Assembly: GCA_937900285.1 (NCBI GenBank)
Contig: CALCEM010000017.1
Location: 1-5,828 of the forward strand
Reading direction: 5' to 3'
DNA length: 5,828 bases
From: an uncultured Fretibacterium sp.
GTDB taxonomy: Bacteria > Synergistota > Synergistia > Synergistales > Aminobacteriaceae
Part shown: positions 1 through 5,674 of the stretch, piece by piece
Layout: each line of letters begins with the position of its first letter
Position numbering within the stretch: the stretch's first letter is position 1
Notes under the pieces: generated by a model
Told to the model about the DNA's origin: nothing
The model's database searches: none
What the model saw: the letters and a program-made list of their open reading frames with translations, nothing else
Program-made: the position numbers and the translations under genes

Positions 1-437
1 TTTAAAATTTTTTGTTCCGGCTCATTAATCGTTTCAGGAATATTTTCAGCTTCAGAAATAATTTTATTTTCAGGCACAACACTCGGCTCAGTAATATTCT
101 TCGGCTCTTCGATAATTTCAGAATTAGAATTTATTTTATTTACAGGTTTTGAAGCGTTCGGGTGCGAATTTTTAACATGAATATTATTATTTTCGATGCT
201 CTGATTTATTTTGCGTTCAAATTCGGAGAATGCCGCTTCAATTTGATTATTTTCAGTTTTAGTATTTTCGTTTTCGTTTTCGTTTTTGCTCTCAGCTTTA
301 ATATTTTCCGACTCATCTAAATCTTCACCGTTAATATTTTTATTGTCCGCGCGCAATTTAACACCCGTAAAAGATGTTAAAGCTTCTTCGAGATCATGCC
401 TCAATTTTTCTTCTGCAGTCTGTTCATTTGTATTCAT
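1..437 (-). CDS. Unrecognised acidic, Asn/Glu-rich low-complexity protein, N-terminal part
   Basis: The minus strand is open from ATG at 437-435 to the window edge, giving 145 complete codons with the 3' end missing. The first ~30 residues (MNTNEQTAEEKLRHDLEEAL...) could form a short charged amphipathic helix. The rest is hydrophilic and probably disordered. It contains an Asn-Glu repeat at residues 52-58 and a Pro/Glu linker from ~108 with recurring 'EEP', 'TEP', 'VPE' and 'NEPEQ' elements. There is no signal peptide or membrane segment in the visible part, so it probably starts in the cytoplasm; a domain may follow outside the window. A GGAGG at 458-454 (minus) is the likely ribosome site, 16 nt from the ATG, which is long; no alternative start codon lies in frame between them. 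I do not recognise the family. That it is coding rests on the uninterrupted frame, the ribosome site, the TATAAT box upstream and the coherent composition. Confidence 0.72.
   Translation of the reverse strand, partial: MNTNEQTAEEKLRHDLEEALTSFTGVKLRADNKNINGEDLDESENIKAESKNENENENTKTENNQIEAAFSEFERKINQSIENNNIHVKNSHPNASKPVNKINSNSEIIEEPKNITEPSVVPENKIISEAENIPETINEPEQKIL
265..282. repeat. Three perfect tandem copies of a 6-bp unit (TTTTCG)
   Basis: TTTTCG occurs three times head to tail, followed by the near-copy TTTTTG at 283-288. On the minus strand the unit encodes Asn-Glu (residues 52-58 of the low-complexity protein). Because the unit is two codons long, gain or loss of a copy would keep the reading frame and only change the length of the linker. 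Confidence 0.8.
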
Positions 438-468
438 AATTTTTTTATTCCGTCCTCCGAATTTTTGT

Positions 469-474
469 ATTATA
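469..474 (-). promoter_or_regulatory. Candidate -10 box for the minus-strand gene
   Basis: The minus strand reads a perfect TATAAT at 474-469. A transcript starting about 7 bases downstream (~462) would have a leader of ~25 nt that just includes the GGAGG at 458-454. No good TTGACA-like -35 is found 16-18 bp upstream (only AT-rich sequence such as AATTAA). In such AT-rich DNA a TATAAT by chance is possible, but its placement fits well. Confidence 0.5.
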
Positions 475-498
475 TACCCGAAATTTTTAAATTAATTT

Positions 499-526
499 TA
501 ATTATCTAGTTTAGAATATCCGATTA
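499..526 (+). promoter_or_regulatory. Candidate sigma-28 (FliA/SigD-type) promoter of the flagellin gene
   Basis: TAAT (499-502) is followed after 16 bp by TCCGATTA (519-526). The flagellar sigma-28 consensus is TAAA-N15-GCCGATAA (or GCCGATAT). The central CCGAT core is intact and 6 of 8 bases of the -10 match; the -35 matches 3 of 4. Flagellin genes are classic late-class sigma-28 targets, so the position, about 50 bp before the start codon, agrees. The predicted leader would be about 40 nt. A sigma-70-type TAGAAT at 512-517 is an alternative, but it lacks a -35. Confidence 0.42.
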
Positions 527-558
527 AAGAAAGTAGTGTATTGTGCATTAAAAAAAGC

Positions 559-564
559 AGGAGG
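559..564 (+). promoter_or_regulatory. Shine-Dalgarno AGGAGG that fixes the flagellin TTG start
   Basis: A perfect AGGAGG lies 8 nt before TTG at 573. The first ATG in frame is at 600. Starting there would remove nine residues of the conserved D0 helix and leave no ribosome site at a proper distance. TTG at 573 is therefore the start. Confidence 0.88.
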
Positions 565-572
565 CGTAAAAA

Positions 573-2774
573 TTGAAAATAGGATATAACGCAGCTACTA
601 TGTCGGCTTTTAATTCGCTGACCTCAACAACTGATTCAATAGAAAAGGCAGCACGAATTTTATCAAGTGGCTTGAGAGTTCACACAGCAGCAGATGACGC
701 AGCAGGAGTCGCAATCAGCACAAAAATTTCATCGCAAAAATCTGGAGCAGACCGCGCAGTAAAAAATACTCAGGACGGCGTGTCTTTATTACAAACTGCA
801 GAAGGCGGATTAAATCAAATTAATTCAATGTTACAGAGAATGCGTGAACTTGCAGTCGAAGCCGCTAACGATTCTTTAACTCAACAGGACAGAAATTTTA
901 TGCAGATCGAAATTGATGAGCTGAAAACTAATATCGATAATTTAGCTCATAATACAACGTTCAACAGTAAAAGACTGCTCGATGGAAGTTCTGCAGGAGC
1001 TTGGACCACTGATAACGAAAATACGAAAGTTCACATAAACGGTTCAATTACTGAAATAGATCAGTTCGGACAAAAAAAATTACTCGAAGGAAATTATAAA
1101 ATTGAAGTCAGAACCACCGCAGGTAAAGCTGAAGTGCAAAAGAGCAATATATTTACAATTCCAATTGAAAAAATTACTGACGAAGATTCCGAATATTCAA
1201 CCGAAATAAATATTGAAGACGGCGTTGACTCGACTGGCGCAACTTCTGGACAAGGCTGGAATTTTTCGGACGGAGTTTTAACGATCACCGATGACGGAAA
1301 ATATAATATTGTCGGTTCAGGTTCAACAACTGAAAATAAAATTGTAATTAATTCCGGCGTTGAAGCTCAAATAAGATTAACAGATGTAAATATTGATGTT
1401 TCAGGAAATGATGACGAAGCAGCTTTTAACATGGCCGGTGCAACAGTAAATTTATTTTTGCACGGTGAAAATTCTTTTACTAGTTCTGATTATCGTGCAG
1501 GTTTGGAAACTTCGGACGGCTCATTATTGGTAATTCTCGACAGCTCAACTGACACCGAAGAATCTGGAACGCTCGAAGCTAACGGAGGATACAGCGCGGC
1601 AGGCATCGGCGGAAAATATAATTCAGGCGGAGGAACAATAAAAATTCAGGACGGACTGTTAAATAACGGTTATGTTAATGCGACTGCCGGCGATGGAGCT
1701 GAAGATATTGGTTCAGGTGAAGATGGAATTTCATCGCGCTTAAATCTTGAATATGATCCTGAAGAAGCTCCGATTTTGAGAGATATTCCGGATTTTTACG
1801 ACAACAACGGAGTATTTTTGCTCAATGATCCCCAAGAGATCACAATAACTCAAGGCAACGGAAATCAAGCAAAAGTAATTTTATATTCAACTGATACGAT
1901 GGCAGATGTCAGAAGAAAATTAAATGACGCGATCGCGAATGATTTAGGCCAGGCATCATACACAAATAACGCTGACAGATTCGTGAGCTTTGTAACGGAA
2001 GATTCAGCGCAAAGCATGGGCCAGGAATCTGTAGCATACACTTTTTTAATTCGTTCGGCTGTTGCAGGTGCTAACGGTAAATTAACATTTTCATCTGAAA
2101 GCCGCGATCTAATTCAAAAATTAGGACTTAACACGATCGAAGAGGCGACAGAAAATGTTTTTCAAGTTTCAATATTTGACGCTCATAAAGGCTCAATGAT
2201 CGAGAAAGATATTGTAACGTCGAGTAATAAATTAGTTGGCGTAATAAATAATAATATTGACATTGAATTTGATCCGAACGCTAATGTAAAAGCTGCATGG
2301 GATGAAGATTCAAAGCGTTATGTTTTGTCCGGAGATTATGGCAACCCGTATAAAACGAGTATTCATATTGTGAACAAGAGCACGGCATTCCAGATCGGCC
2401 AAACTGAAGGCGAAGACATGCGCATTGATATTGGAGATGTCACGGCGAGTTCATTGGGAATCACTCAAGTAAACGTAACGACGCGCGAGAATGCTTCGAG
2501 ATATATAACTGTTCTTGATGGTGCGATCAGAAAAATTTCAATACAGCGCACAAAAATAGGCGGTTATCAAAATGAATTAACGTATAACGCGAATAGTTTA
2601 GTGCAGACGAGTTTGCATTTATCAGCTTCAGAAAGCCGTATAAAAGATGCTGACATGGCAAAAGAGACGATGAATTTTTTAAAGCTGCAAATTATAAATA
2701 ATGCTAGCAGTTCAATGTTATCGCAGTCGCATCATATGTCTAGAGCCAGCGTACAAAGTATAATGATGATGTAA
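573..2774 (+). CDS. fliC: Flagellin with a ~490-residue variable insert containing a beta-helix adhesin-like domain
   Basis: This is the structural subunit of the flagellar filament, exported by the flagellar type III apparatus and polymerised outside the cell. Residues 1-~140 are the conserved N-terminal D0/D1 ('ILSSGLRV', 'AADDAAGVAIS', 'NTQDGVSLLQTAEGGL', 'LQRMRELAVEAAND', 'FNSKRLLDG'). Residues ~640-733 are the C-terminal D1/D0 ('DADMAKETMNFLKLQII', 'SSSMLSQ'). Between them lie an 'EGNYKIEVRTTAGKAEVQKS' segment (~172-191), a Gly-rich beta-helix-like block (~226-386), D2-like segments (~420-600) with 'TMADVRRKLNDAI', and a hook-IN-like 'FQIGQTEGEDMRIDIGD' (606-622). There is no cysteine, as usual for flagellins. 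At 733 residues it is much longer than typical 270-500-residue flagellins. It starts at TTG with a perfect ribosome site. The C-terminal end 'SVQSIMMM' departs from the usual 'NVLSLLR'-like ending. The gene stands alone, with its own likely promoter and terminator. The symbol is the generic one; several flagellin paralogues may exist in the genome. Confidence 0.95.
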   Translation: MKIGYNAATMSAFNSLTSTTDSIEKAARILSSGLRVHTAADDAAGVAISTKISSQKSGADRAVKNTQDGVSLLQTAEGGLNQINSMLQRMRELAVEAANDSLTQQDRNFMQIEIDELKTNIDNLAHNTTFNSKRLLDGSSAGAWTTDNENTKVHINGSITEIDQFGQKKLLEGNYKIEVRTTAGKAEVQKSNIFTIPIEKITDEDSEYSTEINIEDGVDSTGATSGQGWNFSDGVLTITDDGKYNIVGSGSTTENKIVINSGVEAQIRLTDVNIDVSGNDDEAAFNMAGATVNLFLHGENSFTSSDYRAGLETSDGSLLVILDSSTDTEESGTLEANGGYSAAGIGGKYNSGGGTIKIQDGLLNNGYVNATAGDGAEDIGSGEDGISSRLNLEYDPEEAPILRDIPDFYDNNGVFLLNDPQEITITQGNGNQAKVILYSTDTMADVRRKLNDAIANDLGQASYTNNADRFVSFVTEDSAQSMGQESVAYTFLIRSAVAGANGKLTFSSESRDLIQKLGLNTIEEATENVFQVSIFDAHKGSMIEKDIVTSSNKLVGVINNNIDIEFDPNANVKAAWDEDSKRYVLSGDYGNPYKTSIHIVNKSTAFQIGQTEGEDMRIDIGDVTASSLGITQVNVTTRENASRYITVLDGAIRKISIQRTKIGGYQNELTYNANSLVQTSLHLSASESRIKDADMAKETMNFLKLQIINNASSSMLSQSHHMSRASVQSIMMM
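1248..1730 (+). other. Gly-rich parallel beta-helix-like domain inside the flagellin
   Basis: Residues ~226-386 alternate short beta strands with Gly/Asn/Asp turns: 'GVLTITDDGKYNIVGSG', 'KIVINSGVEAQIRLTDVNI', 'AGATVNLFLHGENSF', 'DGSLLVILDSS', 'GTLEANGGYSAAGIGG', 'SGGGTIKIQDG'. The 'GGY.AAGIGG' and 'SGGGTI.I..G' elements match, from memory, the repeats of large gut-bacterial surface proteins ('GGTITI.GGTVTATGG.GAAGIGGG') and resemble the beta-helix carbohydrate-binding Cthe_2159 type. The following 'VNATAGDGAEDIGSG' looks like a degenerate further coil. The family assignment is an inference; the repeat pattern is seen directly. Confidence 0.62.
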
Positions 2775-2809
2775 AAAAAATTTTTGCAATTCAAATTAAT
2801 TTTATTTTT

Positions 2810-2870
2810 AATCCCTCGTTCGAGATTTAAATATTAAAATTCGAAATTTCGCGGGGGATTTTTTTATTTT
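2810..2870 (+). terminator. Rho-independent terminator of the flagellin gene
   Basis: AATCCCTCG (2810-2818) pairs with CGGGGGATT (2852-2860) over 9 bp with one G-U. The stem continues inward, after a 2-nt bulge (2819-2820), as CGAGATTT (2821-2828) with AAATTTCG (2844-2851), again with one G-U. This gives a 17-bp hairpin with a ~15-nt loop, followed by a T-rich run (TTTTTTTATTTT, 2859-2870). It begins 35 bp after the flagellin stop and lies before the ilvC promoter, so it separates the two units. Confidence 0.88.
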
Positions 2871-2876
2871 CCAATC

Positions 2877-2885
2877 TGTTAAAAT
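2877..2885 (+). promoter_or_regulatory. Candidate extended -10 promoter of ilvCD
   Basis: TGT-TAAAAT (2877-2885) is an extended -10 (TGn plus 5 of 6 bases of TATAAT). No -35 match is visible; the region that would hold it is the T tract of the preceding terminator, which fits an extended -10 promoter that does not need one. Transcription would start at about 2891-2893 and give a leader of only ~34 nt. That leaves no room for a leader peptide, T-box or attenuator. Confidence 0.5.
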
Positions 2886-2925
2886 AGTTCAAATTTTTTA
2901 AATTTAGAGGGGAGAATTTTTTTTC

Positions 2926-3945
2926 ATGGCAAAAGTATATTACGAAAAAGATTGCGATCTCGGAAAATTAACAGGCAAAAAAATTGCAATTATCGGGTAT
3001 GGTTCACAAGGTCACGCGCACGCTTTAAATTTACGTGATTCAGGTTGCGATGTGATCGTCGGATTATACAAGGGCGGAAAATCTTGGCCGGTTGCTGAAA
3101 AAGATGGTTTTAAAGTTATGACCGTCAGCGAATGCACAAAAGAAGCAGATATTATTATGATCCTGATCAACGATGAGAAGCAGGCAGATTTATATAAAAA
3201 TGAAATAGCTCCATATTTAACAGATGGTAAGGCTATAGCGTTTGCTCATGGTTTTAATATTCGCTATAAACAAATTGTGCCGCCTGCAAATGTTGATGTG
3301 TTTATGGCAGCTCCAAAAGGTCCGGGACATACAGTAAGAAGTCAATATGTTGCAGGTAAAGGCGTGCCCTGTTTGGTAGCAGTTGAGCAGAATGCTTCCG
3401 GGAAATGTCTCGATATAGCACTCGCTTATATAGCTGGAATCGGCGGAGCACGTGCAGGAGTTTTAGAGACAACGATGCAGCAGGAAACTGAAACTGATTT
3501 ATTTGGCGAGCAGACTGTATTATGTGGCGGAGTTGTAGATTTAATGCGCTGCGGATTTGAAGTTTTAGTTGAAGCAGGTTATGACCCGGTCAACGCTTAT
3601 TTTGAATGTATACACGAAATGAAATTAATTATTGACCTCGTGAATCGTGGCGGAGTTGCAGCGATGAATTATTCAATTTCTGATACTGCGGAATTTGGTG
3701 AATATGTTTCAGGTCCGAGAGTTTTACCGGCCGAAGAAATTAAAGCGAACATGCGCAAAGTTTTAAGCGACATTCAAGACGGAACATTTGCCGGACGTTG
3801 GATCGCAGAAAATAAAAACGGCAGAACCTTCTTTAATTCAAAGCGCGATCAATTAGCAAAACACCCAATGGAAATTATAGGCAAACAATTACGCGAGCAA
3901 ATGCTTTGGAAGGACGGCTCAAGTCTTGACGAAGTTTCGAAGTGA
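2926..3945 (+). CDS. ilvC: Ketol-acid reductoisomerase, class I
   Basis: This cytoplasmic enzyme of branched-chain amino acid synthesis isomerises and reduces 2-acetolactate (or 2-aceto-2-hydroxybutyrate) to the 2,3-dihydroxy-3-methyl acid, using NAD(P)H and two Mg2+. The N-terminal Rossmann domain (~1-182) has 'GYGSQGHAHA' (24-33), the cofactor loop 'GLYKGGKSW' (46-54), 'AHGFNI' with H108, and 'AAPKGPGHTVR' with K131. The helical C-terminal knotted domain carries metal and substrate residues D191 and E195 ('DLFGEQ'), E227 and E231 ('ECIHEMK') and S252 ('YSISDTAE'). These correspond to E. coli D217, E221, E389, E393 and S414. At 339 residues it has the class I (short) length. GGGGAG (2909-2914) lies 11 nt before the ATG, with a run of eight T in the spacer. 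In the cofactor loop Gly51 stands where many relatives have Ser; Lys52 and Ser53 remain. It overlaps ilvD by 20 bp. Confidence 0.97.
   Translation: MAKVYYEKDCDLGKLTGKKIAIIGYGSQGHAHALNLRDSGCDVIVGLYKGGKSWPVAEKDGFKVMTVSECTKEADIIMILINDEKQADLYKNEIAPYLTDGKAIAFAHGFNIRYKQIVPPANVDVFMAAPKGPGHTVRSQYVAGKGVPCLVAVEQNASGKCLDIALAYIAGIGGARAGVLETTMQQETETDLFGEQTVLCGGVVDLMRCGFEVLVEAGYDPVNAYFECIHEMKLIIDLVNRGGVAAMNYSISDTAEFGEYVSGPRVLPAEEIKANMRKVLSDIQDGTFAGRWIAENKNGRTFFNSKRDQLAKHPMEIIGKQLREQMLWKDGSSLDEVSK
3910..3914 (+). promoter_or_regulatory. Internal ribosome site for the ilvD TTG start
   Basis: AAGGA lies inside the 3' end of ilvC, 11 nt before TTG at 3926. No ATG or GTG is available in frame before the conserved 'RSDNIKKG' N-terminus, so this TTG is the only sensible start. 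The 20-bp overlap with ilvC suggests translational coupling. Confidence 0.6.
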
Positions 3946-5596
3946 CAATATTAAAAAGGGTGTTGAGCGCACTCCGAATTTAAGTTTATTGTATGCACTG
4001 GGCTTCACAAAAGAAGAAATCTCACGCCCAATAATTGGAGTAGTAAGCTCGTTCAGTGAAATTGTACCGGGCCATATGCATTTGGATAAAATTGCTCAAG
4101 CTGTTAAGGACGGAATAAGAGCAGCAGGAGGAACGCCCATAATGTTCCCGGCGATTGCTGTTTGTGACGGAATAGCGATGGGACATGTCGGGATGAAATA
4201 TTCTTTAGTGTCGCGTGATTTAATAGCAGATTCAACGGAAGCGATGGCGATGGCTCACCAATTTGATGGACTTGTGATGATTCCGAACTGTGATAAAAAT
4301 GTACCCGGTCTTTTAATGGCAGCAGCACGGGTAAATATTCCGACGATATTTTGTGCTGGCGGTCCGATGTTAGCAGGACATTTAAAGGACGGTCGCAGAA
4401 CTTGTTTAAGCCATATGTTTGAAGCTGTTGGAGCATATCACGCCGGAAAACTTGACGCGGCAGGGGTTGAAGATTATACGGAAAATGCTTGCCCTTCATG
4501 CGGTTCATGTTCTGGAATGTATACGGCGAATTCTATGAACTGTTTAACGGAAGCGATCGGAATGTCATTAAGAGGTAACGGGACGATTCCTGCACCATAT
4601 TCAGCGCGTATCAGATTGGCAAAATTAACCGGCATGAAAATAATGGAACTCGTCGAAAAAAATATAAAACCTCGCGACATCATGACGGCTAAAGCGTTTA
4701 AAAATGCTGAAACGGTTGACATGGCTCTTGGATGTTCAACAAATACAATGTTACATATTCCTGCGATTGCTCACGAGGCTGGCGTTGAAATAGATTTGAC
4801 GAAAGCTAACGAGATAAGCTCGAAGACTCCGAATTTATGCCATTTAGCTCCGGCCGGTGATACGTTTATGGAAGATTTAGACAGAGCTGGCGGAGTTTAT
4901 GCTGTTATGGCTGAACTTTGCAAAAAAAATTTATTGGAGACCGATATTATTACGGCGACTGGCAAAACCGTAAAAGAAAATTTATCAGGCGTAAAAAATT
5001 ACGATGAAAATATAATACGTCCAATTGAAAAACCATTTATGCAAACTGGAGGCATTGCAGTTTTAAAGGGCAATTTAGCTCCCGATGGCTGTGTTGTAAA
5101 ACGTTCGGCAGTAGCTCCGGAAATGATGAAGCACACCGGTCCGGCTCGTGTTTTTGATTCTGAAGATGAAGCAATTGAAGCGATTTACTCAAAAAAAATT
5201 AATCCCGGTGATGTCGTTGTAATTCGTTATGAAGGCCCCAAAGGCGGTCCGGGTATGCGTGAAATGTTAAATCCTACTTCTGCGATTTGCGGGATGGGAC
5301 TCGACACGAGTGTAGCATTAATTACAGACGGGAGATTTTCCGGAGCAACGAGGGGCGCGAGCATTGGCCATGTAAGTCCGGAAGCTGCATCGGGCGGAAA
5401 TATTGGGCTTGTGAACGAGGGCGATTTAATAGAAATTGATATTGAGAATTGCAAAATAAATTTAAAAGTTTCGGACGAAGAATTAAATAAGCGCCGTGCT
5501 GTTTGGAAATGTCCCGAACCTAAAATTAAAACCGGATATTTGGCGCGTTATGCGAGGTTAGTGAGTTCGGCTGATAAAGGTGCAATTTTGGAATAA
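3926..5596 (+). CDS. ilvD: Dihydroxy-acid dehydratase
   Basis: This Fe-S enzyme dehydrates 2,3-dihydroxy-isovalerate and 2,3-dihydroxy-3-methylvalerate to the 2-keto acids that precede valine and isoleucine, and follows IlvC in the pathway. The IlvD/Edd fold is complete at 556 residues: 'RSDNIKKGVERTP' (5-17), 'IVPGHMHL' (46-53), 'CDGIAMGHVGM' (80-90; Mg ligand D81), 'NCDKNVPG' (121-128; cluster ligand C122 and probable carbamylated K124), 'ACPSCGSCSGM' (188-198; C195), 'GCSTNT' (269-274), 'RYEGPKGGPGMREM' (434-447) and 'TDGRFSGATRG' (467-477; S472 as catalytic base). Position 49, which is Cys in [2Fe-2S] members, is Gly here ('PGH'), as in E. coli IlvD. This points to the oxygen-sensitive [4Fe-4S] type. 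The start is TTG, overlapping the end of ilvC by 20 bp, so the two genes must be co-transcribed. The end 'SADKGAILE' is the usual C-terminus. Confidence 0.97.
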   Translation: MTKFRSDNIKKGVERTPNLSLLYALGFTKEEISRPIIGVVSSFSEIVPGHMHLDKIAQAVKDGIRAAGGTPIMFPAIAVCDGIAMGHVGMKYSLVSRDLIADSTEAMAMAHQFDGLVMIPNCDKNVPGLLMAAARVNIPTIFCAGGPMLAGHLKDGRRTCLSHMFEAVGAYHAGKLDAAGVEDYTENACPSCGSCSGMYTANSMNCLTEAIGMSLRGNGTIPAPYSARIRLAKLTGMKIMELVEKNIKPRDIMTAKAFKNAETVDMALGCSTNTMLHIPAIAHEAGVEIDLTKANEISSKTPNLCHLAPAGDTFMEDLDRAGGVYAVMAELCKKNLLETDIITATGKTVKENLSGVKNYDENIIRPIEKPFMQTGGIAVLKGNLAPDGCVVKRSAVAPEMMKHTGPARVFDSEDEAIEAIYSKKINPGDVVVIRYEGPKGGPGMREMLNPTSAICGMGLDTSVALITDGRFSGATRGASIGHVSPEAASGGNIGLVNEGDLIEIDIENCKINLKVSDEELNKRRAVWKCPEPKIKTGYLARYARLVSSADKGAILE

Positions 5597-5621
5597 CAGA
5601 ATAAATAAATATTTTTAATGT

Positions 5622-5645
5622 GCCTCCCTTAAATTTATGGGGGGC
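5622..5645 (+). terminator. Probable weak terminator or RNA hairpin after ilvD
   Basis: GCCTCCC (5622-5628) pairs with GGGGGGC (5639-5645) over 7 bp with one G-U, around a 10-nt AT loop. It starts 26 nt after the ilvD stop. The 3' side reads TGATTTTGTG, a broken U tract, so termination may be partial and some read-through into the next gene is likely. The CCTCC in the 5' arm could instead pair with the next gene's GGAGG at 5658-5662. Confidence 0.5.
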
Positions 5646-5674
5646 TGATTTTGTGAAGGAGGAAATAAATTAAG

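Noticed and set aside
286..495. Plus-strand frame of 69 codons
   Set aside because: It lies antisense to the minus-strand gene, has no ribosome site and has no family-like features; the minus frame has a ribosome site and coherent composition.
541..556. Sigma-54-type promoter near TTGTGCATTA before the flagellin
   Set aside because: There is no TGGCAC element 5 bp upstream of a TTGCA-like box.
600..602. ATG as the flagellin start
   Set aside because: It would delete conserved D0 residues and lacks a ribosome site; TTG at 573 has AGGAGG at 8 nt.
1248..1730. Recent transfer of the beta-helix segment into the flagellin by a mobile element
   Set aside because: No flanking direct or inverted repeats are visible, and base and codon use look like the rest of the gene.
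2775..2925. T-box, leader-peptide attenuator or other riboswitch before ilvC
   Set aside because: There is no T-box AGGGTGG-type motif and no short reading frame rich in Ile, Leu or Val codons. The hairpin is explained as the flagellin terminator, and the likely promoter lies after it.
4104..4508. Minus-strand frame of 134 codons inside ilvD
   Set aside because: It is fully antisense to conserved ilvD sequence and has no ribosome site or recognisable protein; the same applies to the antisense frames at 4474-4722, 5227-5454 and 1094-1288.
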